The notes below the pieces were generated by a model. It was not told the DNA's origin and searched no databases. It saw nothing but the letters and a program-made list of their open reading frames with translations. Shown piece after piece: positions 29,101 to 35,026 of a DNA stretch of 35,026 nt. The translations under genes and the position numbers were made by a program. The stretch is from Saccoglossus kowalevskii (taxonomy: Eukaryota; Hemichordata; Enteropneusta; Harrimaniidae). The number at the start of each line of letters is the position of its first letter. The first letter of the stretch is position 1. The stretch covers positions 628,378-663,403 of the forward strand of contig NW_003108580.1 of the NCBI RefSeq assembly GCF_000003605.2, in the 5' to 3' direction.

Positions 29101-30477
29101 TTGGGCGGCTCGTTTATTATGTAGAAAGAAGTACAAGCCATGTAAGTCATAAACACATCAGAATAGTCTATATGCTAGTACAATGTCGGGTACATTTGTT
29201 TAATACACATATACTGCAGTTAAATTATTTTTTATACATATAGTAAGTGAGCACCCCAGTTCATCGAGCTACTCCGACCACATACTAGTACAGTATTTTA
29301 TGTTCACCTCCTTGTGTTCTCAAATGGGAAATCCGTTACGAACGTATTTGTTTCTAGTACGCCCACCAGCCTATTTTTATCCATGTTTACTGCTCTGTCC
29401 TATCATATAGTGACGTTGAGTTATACAATCGTCTTTGCAATTGATTTTCGGTTTCTTTTTACTGTTGTCACAGTATTCTCCGTGAGTCAGTGATTGTTTA
29501 CAATACCGCATGACAGTGTACTCTTATATACACTTATAACGTGACTAGTGGTAGTGGTAATATTATTACAAAACCTTATTCCCGAAAATCTGGATTACAT
29601 TAGCAGAATATAAAAGCAATTAAATTATGAAAACTGATCAAGGGTTGACCATTTGAAATTGAGAGGGCTATTTTTTTCATCAAATTCACATATATCCAAA
29701 ACTGTTTGTTTACATTTTATTTTTTCAGTACAAAGTGGGCAGACACGTGGGTACGTTATAACAGCTTTATAAGTTTATATAAATCAAAATGGCTGCTATA
29801 TTTTAAATTGACCAATCCAGAAATAGTATTGAAATATCATCGTGATATTTACGAGATAGTTAAAATACATCCAATCAGCAATATTTGTACGAGGAGCTAG
29901 CAAAGGAAAAGCCCTATGAATATTGCAATATAGCGAGGGCCTTTATTTATTGGCGCTATCAAATGATCTATGTTATGAAAACGATTTGCTACATTTTGTG
30001 ACAGTCTTACTTGCAATTAATGTTTGTCTAGGTACTTACTATAGCTAAGCTGGTGTCTGTTTTGTATATATATTGCTATGGAGGTAAGACTATAGTAGGT
30101 TATTGTAAGTTATCCGTACGAATCTTATTTGCGGTATGGGGGAAGTTGGTAAGGTTATTGGAACATGAAGTCTTTCCAAGGTAATTTACATGTTACCCGT
30201 ACGAATCTCGTTTGCGTCCGCTGTAAATATCAGCTGGCTCTTACTACCCACCCCTTTATGCTATACACAAATGAAGCTTGTGCCACATCCCCTCCACCCG
30301 TTGCATTAAATATTAACAATGTATACCTTGTCATGAATAAAATAAAATGTTGAATATTAAAATCCTTTAAGTTTATAACGTGAGTCGTCCAATTGTAACT
30401 GCCGAAGAATGTTACTTACATTCAAGTTGAATACTAGTAACGAGTACTAATCCTAACGTGGTAACCAGTATCTTCAT
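15611..30477 (-). CDS. Galaxin-like giant di-cysteine repeat secreted protein
   Basis: Minus-strand gene. A signal-peptide exon (27557-27608, or alternatively 30420-30477) joins 25726-25881, 25017-25184, 23800-24056, 23482-23668, 23084-23308, 21974-22204, 21054-21241, 19999-20237, 18629-18942 and 15611-17187. All junctions are in phase; with the proximal start the product is 1197 residues. After the signal peptide it is almost only repeats of about 13-25 residues shaped CC-x-G-x-x-Y-(N/D)-P; I count 64 CysCys motifs. This is the galaxin pattern, first described in the coral skeletal matrix and also known from a squid antimicrobial galaxin. The exact role here is unknown; an extracellular matrix, shell/skeleton or mucosal defence role is inferred from family and secretion. 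Most introns are phase 1, which suits exon-wise growth. An alternative C-terminal exon lies at 14483-14808. Confidence 0.87.
17330..17940 (-). mobile_element. 5'-truncated L1-like LINE 3' end in galaxin intron 10
   Basis: The minus-strand frame around 17600-17880 reads KCSFCDSSIDLLIHLF, then CECIVVKTFW and later HIILLAKRHIYFSKMRNKKP. This is the C-terminal Cys/His motif and the ILLAKRHIY block typical of L1-type ORF2 proteins. A frameshift follows near 17605, and the reading continues in another frame (NIEKEIAIGR, KHTDKW) to a stop near 17525. A T-rich tract at 17330-17385 is the poly(A) tail on the minus strand. It is dead and lies in the same orientation as the host gene. Confidence 0.75.
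17941..18628 (-). other. Remainder of galaxin intron 10
   Basis: AT-rich with only short frames; no exon or clear repeat is seen. It includes a TACCGGTA palindrome at 18316-18323. Confidence 0.4.
18629..18942 (-). CDS. Galaxin exon 10 (residues 568-672)
   Basis: The acceptor TTTGACAG ends at 18943 (phase 2) and the donor ACAG|GTATGT is at 18628 (phase 1). It holds five CysCys repeats (for example CCHRRVY, CCGINNIGYNPNTHICCG) and one doublet of single-Cys repeats, HIC then DVC. Confidence 0.88.
19010..19806. repeat. 37-bp minisatellite in galaxin intron 9
   Basis: About 21 units of 37 bp built on GACAGATTTCCAGTTTATAT followed by ATTGTTAGGCCAGTTTA. Variants alternate TTAGGC, TTTGGC and TTGGAC. 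It fills most of the short intron between exons 9 and 10. Confidence 0.95.
19999..20237 (-). CDS. Galaxin exon 9 (residues 489-567)
   Basis: The acceptor TTATTCAG ends at 20238 (phase 0) and the donor GCAG|GTAAAT is at 19998 (phase 2). It starts with two single-Cys repeats (QVCRDG, KRCGADVYNPK), followed by three CysCys repeats. Confidence 0.87.
20238..21053 (-). other. Galaxin intron 8
   Basis: AT-rich, with no exon found. A 114-codon open frame reaching 20907 is only read-through of exon 8 beyond its donor. Confidence 0.4.
21054..21241 (-). CDS. Galaxin exon 8, eroded repeats (residues 426-488)
   Basis: The acceptor GATTACAG ends at 21242 (phase 1) and the donor CAG|GTAAGA is at 21053 (phase 0). 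It contains only one CysCys (KKCCGSYVID), followed by single-Cys repeats HRTICMDNAY and NRVCPV. It is the least regular repeat exon in the gene. Confidence 0.82.
21438..21577. mobile_element. MITE copy B, in galaxin intron 7
   Basis: Same termini as the element at 7028-7230 (CTGTAAAATACTTTATTTT at the left, AAAATAAAGTATTTTACA at the right), with shared internal GCTGGAATTAATTTT and CAGCGAAAAT. It is about 60 bases shorter and is flanked by TA. Confidence 0.62.
21974..22204 (-). CDS. Galaxin exon 7 (residues 349-425)
   Basis: The acceptor TTCTTACAG ends at 22205 and the donor GATG|GTAAGT is at 21973; both junctions are phase 1. It has five CysCys repeats, including CCGNTPYNMNETFCCG, and an NSS glycosylation motif. 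Confidence 0.88.
22306..22581. mobile_element. MITE with TTA target duplication (PIF/Harbinger-like)
   Basis: GGGAATGACCATTTATTATT begins the left end, and its exact inverse ends the right end (23 identical bases). The sequence TTA flanks both sides (22303-22305 and 22582-22584). A 3-bp TWA duplication is the PIF/Harbinger signature. It is 276 bp, non-coding, and lies in galaxin intron 6. Confidence 0.75.
22585..23083 (-). other. Rest of galaxin intron 6
   Basis: No exon. It includes the short hairpin ATCTGATTTTAATCAGAT near 22783-22800, part of a motif shared with the TFB2M intron near 7974. Confidence 0.4.
23084..23308 (-). CDS. Galaxin exon 6 (residues 274-348)
   Basis: The acceptor ATTTCTTTAG ends at 23309 and the donor GAAG|GTAAGA is at 23083; both junctions are phase 1. 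The exon has no internal start codon, so a simple ORF search misses it. It encodes DGECCRGEAYNPRQASCCVA, a long spacer with SSLSSHINHYLP, and three further CysCys repeats. Confidence 0.87.
23482..23668 (-). CDS. Galaxin exon 5 (residues 212-273)
   Basis: The acceptor CATTTCAG ends at 23669 (phase 0) and the donor CATAC|GTAAGT is at 23481 (phase 1). It has four regular CysCys repeats such as GCCGSSKYNENLQICCED. Confidence 0.88.
23800..24056 (-). CDS. Galaxin exon 4 (residues 126-211)
   Basis: The acceptor ATACACAG ends at 24057 (phase 1) and the donor GGG|GTATGT is at 23799 (phase 0). It has six CysCys repeats, including SCCGNISYNPADQMCCSD, with an NIS glycosylation motif. Confidence 0.87.
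24057..25016 (-). other. Galaxin intron 3
   Basis: No exon seen. It holds the inverted-repeat element at 24312-24546. A related phrase, CATGTTTTGAATACATGC, occurs at about 24547 and again, slightly altered, at about 24627. Confidence 0.4.
24312..24546. mobile_element. Inverted-repeat element with CpG-rich core
   Basis: The left arm GAGGTATGTGTGAGGCTCGA and the inverse of the right arm GAGGTATGTGAGGGGATCAA continue similarly into AAATTGGTACT and AAATCGGTACT, about 30 bases. The core repeats TGCGCCAC-like words (about 24343-24440) and is far richer in CpG than its surroundings. It could be a MITE; no target duplication is clear. Confidence 0.45.
25017..25184 (-). CDS. Galaxin exon 3 (residues 70-125)
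   Basis: The acceptor CTATTGCAG ends at 25185 and the donor AAAG|GTATTT is at 25016; both junctions are phase 1. The incoming base completes the second Cys of ECC. It encodes NNSTYDVTTHKCCGGQLQD and two more CysCys repeats. Confidence 0.88.
25185..25725 (-). other. Galaxin intron 2
   Basis: AT-rich; no exon or repeat recognised. Confidence 0.4.
25726..25881 (-). CDS. Galaxin exon 2, mature N-terminus (residues 18-69)
   Basis: The acceptor TTCTTAAAG ends at 25882 and the donor TGCT|GTAAGT is at 25725; both junctions are phase 1. It encodes SLATSCSNNERRCYKTRPGT, then single-Cys segments and the first di-cysteine (DELCCCGVLY). The acceptor has a weak pyrimidine tract. The signal peptidase site probably falls close to the junction with either first exon. 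Confidence 0.85.
25882..27556 (-). other. Galaxin intron 1 (proximal form)
   Basis: No exon is convincing on either strand. The part from about 27180 to 27310 has more CpG (ACGGCATCGTGG, CCGGAACGTCG) than the rest and might be regulatory. Confidence 0.35.
27557..27608 (-). CDS. Galaxin exon 1a, proximal signal peptide
   Basis: ATG at 27608 encodes MEKCFIALVALVVTVFQ and ends at donor CAAG|GTTAGT, phase 1. It has a charged start and a 13-residue hydrophobic core, a classic signal peptide. Joined to exon 2 it reads ...VFQ-GSLATSCS. The upstream minus-strand sequence (27609-27720) has several CpGs and may be the promoter. Confidence 0.8.
27609..28144. other. Possible promoter of the proximal galaxin start
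   Basis: It holds scattered CpG (TACGTACGGCGCAATT near 27700) but no TATA box that I can place with confidence. A 67-codon frame at 27708-27911 lacks support. Confidence 0.3.
28145..28705 (+). mobile_element. 5'-truncated LINE ORF2 tail with (CTATT)n end
   Basis: The plus frame reads LKRVLACIRCSSHRLEIEQG, then ICKICESLEIENEFHLVLKC and PMYENIRK. This is the C-terminal Cys/His block common at the end of LINE ORF2 proteins. A frameshift follows. The last part continues in another frame (IMSNKSDQIITKLAMFVHKR) to TAA at 28466-28468. A short 3' region leads into the pentanucleotide array. It is a dead fragment upstream of the proximal galaxin start. Confidence 0.75.
28603..28705. repeat. (CTATT)n microsatellite
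   Basis: About 20 perfect copies of CTATT, probably grown from the 3' tail of the LINE fragment just before it. It creates a spurious open frame of repeated YSILF. Confidence 0.97.
28706..30419. other. Intergenic or long first intron of distal galaxin form
   Basis: No exon is supported; the paired frames at 28936-29243 look spurious. A direct repeat with core CCGTACGAATCT lies at 30110-30133 and 30193-30216. Confidence 0.4.
30110..30216. repeat. Direct repeat with CCGTACGAATC core
   Basis: TTATCCGTACGAATCTTATTTGCG and TTACCCGTACGAATCTCGTTTGCG are 84 bases apart. They carry the only clustered CpGs in this AT-rich stretch and lie 200-370 bases inside the distal galaxin start. Confidence 0.6.
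30420..30477 (-). CDS. Galaxin exon 1b, distal alternative signal peptide
   Basis: ATG at 30477 encodes MKILVTTLGLVLVTSIQLE, a textbook signal peptide, and ends at a consensus donor GAAT|GTAAGT in phase 1. No other minus-strand exon is visible before 27608, so it most simply joins exon 2 at 25881 and replaces exon 1a. The junction would then read QLE-CSLATSCS. It could instead belong to a separate gene, but none is seen. Confidence 0.65.
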
Positions 30478-30562
30478 CGCTTCAGTTCAGCCTGGGTATA
30501 GCTGGGGTAGTTTGGAGATGAGCTGGCATCGATGTCTCAGGTTTAAATGAGGTTCTACACTG

Positions 30563-30569
30563 TTATAAA
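30563..30569 (-). promoter_or_regulatory. Candidate TATA box for galaxin exon 1b
   Basis: TTTATAA on the minus strand (within CTTTATAACA), about 90 bases before the exon-1b ATG. Transcription would start near 30535, leaving a 5' UTR of about 60 bases. This rests on motif and position only. Confidence 0.35.
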
Positions 30570-31493
30570 GACTTTAGTAATATATGTTTGGGAATTCCAC
30601 GCCTACGCCGGGCCGCTGGACCCCGGACCATGTGTCGTGATCGTATAAGTCACGTGGTTTATTTTATGTTCAATTCTATGTAAATAGTAATCATTGCTTT
30701 ATGCCAATGTTTCAGTATCTGCGAACTCGTGCACTTGTCACATAAAATCAACTTTTTATATCCGCCACGAATCTGCAAGTATTTCCGTTGCGATGATTGC
30801 ATCCGGGCAATGCATTTTATTCAGCCTTTTCCAGCATCTGGCTTTGAATATAAGGATCTGTGAAAAAGTAAATAAATGCTACACATTTCTAAACCAAACC
30901 ATTGATAAACGGCTACCCACTTCTAAACTAAATAACGTGAAATGACACCCCAGTCGGGCGGCACATACCCGTATTGCACTTCTATGGAAGTAGCCCCCCC
31001 CCCCCCCGGGGGAGGGTTCTAGCTGTCGACAATCTATATTCTATGCGTTTATAAAGTGCAAAAATGGAAACCAACGTATTTTTTATTGAATTTCCGTGTA
31101 TTCTCAGCAAATATTGGATATCCCCGAGCAGACAAGTCTTCATGTTATCGGTTTGCATATTTTTACAGGTACAGACAATACACTTTTCACTTTGATGAAT
31201 CATTTATTTCAAATGGATTCCGAGGAATTATAACTCTTGAATAAAAAATATGTTCACACTATTACACATTCCACGAAACATGTAATACATTACAGTTAAC
31301 AGCTATCAATTAGACCCTAGACGCAGCCTGCAGCCCTCTTGGATGGGCCGTGGAGCTAAGTTTTTAGCTCCATGTATGGACTTATTTATGATGTCACAGT
31401 GTCACAGGCGTTGACGTGTAGGGAATTCCTAAAGTGACGTCATAGCTCCGGGGGAAACCCCTAACAATTATAGAGTGTTGTCGTAAATTCAAA
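30570..31493. promoter_or_regulatory. Divergent promoter region, galaxin 1b / MED6
   Basis: The interval separates two start codons that point away from each other. It contains a CpG patch at 30600-30660, a C14-G5 tract at 30994-31012, and near MED6 another richer patch (31320-31500). No shared element is recognised. Confidence 0.4.
30994..31012. repeat. C14-G5 homopolymer tract
   Basis: Fourteen C are followed by five G, in the galaxin-MED6 interval. The length is likely to be polymorphic. Confidence 0.9.
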
Positions 31494-31557
31494 ATGGCGT
31501 CGGCGAGTAATACAACAACAGGACAAGGACAGGCTTCAATACAGAACCAAGACAAGG
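31494..31557 (+). CDS. MED6: MED6 exon 1 (residues 1-21)
   Basis: It encodes [20 protein letters not shown] plus Lys. The end is placed at AAGG|GTTGGT because this gives phase 1, which the next exon needs to form DNPLHLSW. The frame reads on into the intron, so the exact donor is inferred. Confidence 0.75.
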
Positions 31558-34500
31558 GTTGGTTATTTTTATATACACGCATATTATGCAATTTTAAGGA
31601 TTTTCTGGACGACCATAGTTAACTTACAATTATTCGAATGGCACCAATGCCATAGGATAACCAGAGCAAATTTGTTTGCCATCAATTGTCTTTGATTCAC
31701 AGCCTTGCGTAGTCAGCGCCTGTATGGACAATGTGTCGGGGGGGGGGGGGGTAGTATCTAAATACGGCCAGGCGATGTGTCTGGAGGCATTATCCAGTAG
31801 TTCGCCCGATCAGCACATCGCTACATGGATACGTAGGGCATGTGATCGACGAGTGCTACCATACGGTACCGCATGACTGTCTTCTTACCGCCTTGGCAAT
31901 GATGGTTTAATCACTATAGTTTTGTATCCACGCCATTATTTGCATTGATTATTCACTTAGTTTTAATACATTTAATACAATGTATTCAACGTCCATTTGA
32001 AGATTTACTAGTACCGGGGTACTATTATACATTTGTATTCATAATCTGTTATTTCGATATGCCAGATTCATTAGTCTTGAAAAAAGTGGACTGATTCACG
32101 TTTTTTTTTTATCCCAATAGCAGTAATAGTAGTGCATTCGTTTTCATGATAACTTGACATTGATTGCAGCCTCTATGTGGTTTACAGAAGTGTGATGTGG
32201 GAGGTCAGTTCTGACACACTGTTGGTACTTAGGTCCATGGTTCTGATATAAATCTCATGGACATTCGTGGGCTGACAATGAGTTCAACATTAATGGCTTT
32301 ACTTGCCCCTGTGTTTAAACATGGTGAAATTTACTCAAATTTACTTTGAAATCTTGTGAATTTTTTTCTTGTTTGACTACAAAAATTTTAAGGTAGGCAA
32401 TAAACACATATTTTCTTAGTTGGCCTAATCTAGAAAGATCCATTTGAAGATTGACAAGCACATGTTTGTGTCCAATGAATTACCGGTATATGTATTTTAC
32501 TTGTAAAGTTTCATTCATTGTTTTGTTTAATGTGATGATTTCTCATATTCCACATATTATGAGCATTCATTTATCTACACCTCTGTCATCGTCATGGTGA
32601 ATCCTTATTATGGGTGTCTAAATACAAACAATGTTTTATTTCAGATAATCCACTACATTTATCGTGGTATGATAGTGCCTGGATTCCAGTATTGAATCCA
32701 AGTAATGTCATGGATTATTTCTCAGAGCGTAGTAATCCTTTTTATGACAGAACATGTAATAATGAAGTAGTAAAAATGCAGAGGTTAAATCCAGAGCAGC
32801 TAAAGTGAGTATTATCAGAGATATATCGCTAAATAAATTGACATTTCTAATGTGGGTGGGTATAAAAAAACAAAAAAAAACACATTTGATTTCTATGTTG
32901 TAATTTGCTGTAGCCTCCTGTGTGTGAGCAAGGTGACCAGCTAAAAATGTGTTTTTTTTTTTTTTTAGCTAATAGACACCTGTTTGCATTTTAAACACAT
33001 GTGGTAGTTTGTCATATTGTAAACAAATTTATCAGAATGATTCACAACTGGTGTTCATGCTACATTTTAGTATATCTTGTATGTTTGCATATCGGATAGA
33101 CCGAATTGCGTCCATGCACGGGAAGGAACAGTACTTAGCATGGGCTAAGGAACGCCCAAACTTATTAAAAATATACAAAATCTTCAGTTTTTTATTTTTT
33201 CTCAAGAATTATGTCCGTAGATGTGCTCGCGTTGATTGTCATGTCGGGAATGGCATGCCAAAATCAATAGTTAATCATCCAAATGGACATTGAATATAAT
33301 GGCGTTTTTGGTGCTTAGCCCGAGCTAAGTGTTCACACACACTTTGTAGCCCATGCTAAGGGTCTGGACTGGGTCTTAAAAACATGCCAGATTTAATCCG
33401 TACATTTCTTGGCCTGTGCTAAGCGTTCACGCACGTTTTCTTATCACGGGTTAGGGTATTTGACCTCTTAGCCCATGCTAAGGAGCTGTATGTGAACGCT
33501 ACTAATGAAGTAAAATTAGGATTATCCTTTGTAAGTCTGTAAATCATTTCATTGTGCCGTGAGCAGTCCATAATGTAATGAGTTTTTATCGCATCTTGTA
33601 CAAATTCTGTGTTCAACTATATTTCCTATAATTTGAATTACTCACATCCATCAAATAGTTTTTCATTGTAAAATTTGTTTTAAATTTCCTGTGTGGAGTT
33701 TATTAATCTCTCCTAAGAGGAATATTCTGCTTGATAATTTAGTGTGGTTTTCATCATGTTTACCTTATTCAGCTTCACTAGTTATCTCTTTACTGCTATG
33801 CAATTGTTTCCTTGTATTATACATTTGACCTTGTACATGTAATTGTTTAGAACTGTGACAATGTGTCATTTTGTTGTATACTCAAACTGTGTATTGTTTC
33901 ATTTTCAGTCAGATGACAGGTATAGAGTACATATTACTCCATGTTCAAGAACCGATATTATATGTCATCCGTAAACAACTTAGACATTCACCTCAAAATG
34001 TGACACCATTAGCCAATTATTATATTATAGCAGGTATTGTGCATCAAGCACCAGATTTGTGTTCAGTATTAAATGCTAGAATGGTAAGATTTCTATCAAT
34101 TATTATCATATTACGTCATATTATTGACTGTTATTGGTATGGTAAAATGCCTAATTTAGACTGCAGTCTGAAGTAGCCACTATATTTGAAAGTTGAGTAG
34201 AGATATAACAAACAACTGCACATTACCATGAACTTTTGCTTTTGAGCATTCTCAATTCAATCAAAGTTGGCCATTTTGAAAAAGTGTGAATATAAAACCT
34301 GCTGGTTTCTGAAGATAAATGTTTTTGTTGGTCTTTTTTTTGAGATGCTTTGAAAAAAAACAGGCTTACAAGTTTTATTCTGAAACAATGTTCAATAAAA
34401 CCGTTATGTCCACTCTCAAAAACATTAAAAAGTCATGTCATTTCATGATCTTATTTTGTCGCTATGATTGATAGTATAGTCTATGTTATATTTGTTTTCA

Positions 34501-34610
34501 GTTGACTGCCACTCACAACATCCAGTCATCATTCAATGAAGCACGGTCATACTCCAGGTACTATCCCTCAAAAGGTTATTGGTGGGAATTTAAAGAATCA
34601 GAACAAGCAG
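31494..34610 (+). CDS. MED6: Mediator complex subunit 6, 5' part (exons 1-4)
   Basis: Exons 31494-31557, 32645-32804, 33909-34083 and 34502-34610 join in phase to 169 residues, and the gene runs off the right edge. MED6 sits in the head module of Mediator and helps link regulators to RNA polymerase II in the nucleus. The match is strong and nearly continuous: [78 protein letters not shown] and [12 protein letters not shown] are MED6 signatures. The first 21 residues ([12 protein letters not shown]...) are low-complexity and not conserved. The start ATG has context AAAATGG. Vertebrate MED6 is about 246 residues, so the missing part is mainly the variable charged C-terminus. The donors at 31558 and 34611 are both the unusual GTTGGT. 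Confidence 0.95.
31558..32644 (+). other. MED6 intron 1
   Basis: It includes a G14 tract at 31738-31751 and a TACCGGTA palindrome at 32481-32488. No other feature is recognised. Confidence 0.5.
32645..32804 (+). CDS. MED6: MED6 exon 2 (residues 22-74)
   Basis: The acceptor TTTCAG ends at 32644 and the donor AAA|GTGAGT is at 32805, phase 2. It holds the conserved [11 protein letters not shown] and [16 protein letters not shown] motifs. Confidence 0.95.
32805..33908 (+). other. MED6 intron 2
   Basis: It carries a family of short palindromic words TTAGCCCATGCTAAG between 33134 and 33485, several next to GTTCACRCAC. Otherwise AT-rich; no exon seen. Confidence 0.5.
33134..33490. repeat. Clustered CTTAGC...GCTAAG palindromes
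   Basis: Five versions of an imperfect palindrome are present: CTTAGCATGGGCTAAGG (33134), CTTAGCCCGAGCTAAGT (33314), TAGCCCATGCTAAG (33347), GGCCTGTGCTAAG (33411) and CTTAGCCCATGCTAAGG (33467). Three are linked to GTTCAC, in one case inverted. This may be the remains of a palindromic transposable element. Confidence 0.6.
33909..34083 (+). CDS. MED6: MED6 exon 3 (residues 75-133)
   Basis: The acceptor TTTTCAG ends at 33908 and the donor ATG|GTAAGA is at 34084, phase 0. It encodes [19 protein letters not shown] and [18 protein letters not shown], the core of the Med6 domain. Confidence 0.95.
34084..34501 (+). other. MED6 intron 3
   Basis: AT-rich sequence with nothing recognised. Confidence 0.5.
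34502..34610 (+). CDS. MED6: MED6 exon 4 (residues 134-169, phase 1 end)
   Basis: The acceptor TTTTCAG ends at 34501 and the donor GCAG|GTTGGT is at 34611. It encodes [20 protein letters not shown] and [16 protein letters not shown]. Later exons lie outside the window. Confidence 0.92.
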
Positions 34611-35026
34611 GTTGGTATTTATTGTTTTTTTTCACTGTGAATATAGCAGTATAGTATTACAAAGAAGCATTGAAATACACAACTATTAATTAATCTAAAT
34701 TCAATAGGGATTTCAACAAAGTTATGTATAAAATATACAAGTTATCAGTGAAGAAAATGTCTATTTCCACAGGTGATCTGCAACATTTGACAATGTGTAA
34801 ACTAGTGTGTGACATAATCTGTCATACATATATCTGCCCATGAGCAGTTCCTGATCATGTCAGTTTACAAAGCTAGTTGGTCTGTTAACTACTACAGTAT
34901 TACATACTAGTTCAAAAACACCAATATAATACCATCACATATATCACATACTAGTTCAAAAACACCAATATATCGACCCTTAGATATATCACATTGTAGT
35001 TCCGAACACCAATATATCTACCTTTA
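34611..35026 (+). other. MED6 intron 4, ends in a 44-bp tandem repeat
   Basis: No MED6 exon is seen here. From 34902 to the edge, three units of about 44-45 bp (ACATACTAGTTCAAAAACAC then CAATATA) form a tandem array that probably continues beyond the window. Confidence 0.6.

Noticed and set aside
28936-29243. Overlapping short frames on both strands
   Set aside because: No splice sites, no family-like residues and AT-rich composition; considered chance.
34772-34844. Possible extra MED6 exon after the TTTCCACAG acceptor
   Set aside because: It would read GDLQHLTMCK... and stop after about 23 residues, with no resemblance to the expected charged MED6 continuation.

Overview
This window is eukaryotic. 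It is AT-rich, its genes are split by GT-AG introns, and it carries long introns, minisatellites, MITE-like elements and decayed LINEs. The gene content (a nuclear mitochondrial-transcription factor, a Mediator subunit and a very large galaxin-type di-cysteine secreted protein) and the repeat style suggest a marine invertebrate. A lophotrochozoan such as a mollusc is my best guess, but the sequence does not prove it. No prokaryotic, viral or CRISPR feature is present.

Layout, left to right. Positions 1-575 hold the 5' part of an L1/Tx1-type LINE ORF1 on the minus strand. An unidentified plus-strand gene ends with a 30-residue exon at 1335-1427 and a poly(A) signal near 2750. A CpG-richer promoter segment at about 3720-4285, with a perfect TCTCGCGAGA motif, precedes a seven-exon plus-strand gene (6527-11908) that I identify as mitochondrial transcription factor B2 (TFB2M-like, 454 aa when assembled). 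Its introns hold a MITE, a 64-bp array that duplicates its own exon-4 end and splice donor, and a 1.4-kb minisatellite.

From about 30.5 kb down to 14.5 kb on the minus strand runs one large galaxin-like gene. I assembled it exon by exon, with every junction in phase: a signal-peptide exon, nine small di-cysteine exons and one uninterrupted 1.58-kb exon. This gives 1197 aa and about 64 CysCys motifs. Two different signal-peptide exons (27557-27608 and 30420-30477) fit the same downstream exon. A last exon at 14483-14808 can replace the C-terminus through a donor just before the stop (1302 aa). Its introns hold a 37-bp minisatellite, two MITE-type elements, an inverted-repeat element and an L1-like fragment.

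On the plus strand from 31494 the gene for Mediator subunit 6 (MED6) begins and runs off the right edge; four exons (169 aa) are visible. MED6 and the distal galaxin start are divergent and 1.0 kb apart. TFB2M and galaxin converge.

The most interesting observation is in the galaxin protein. Wherever a repeat has lost one cysteine of its CysCys pair, it is always the first cysteine, the losses come in adjacent repeats, and all six such doublets sit in the same odd-even register over dozens of repeats. This suggests that disulfide bonding is organised in two-repeat units.
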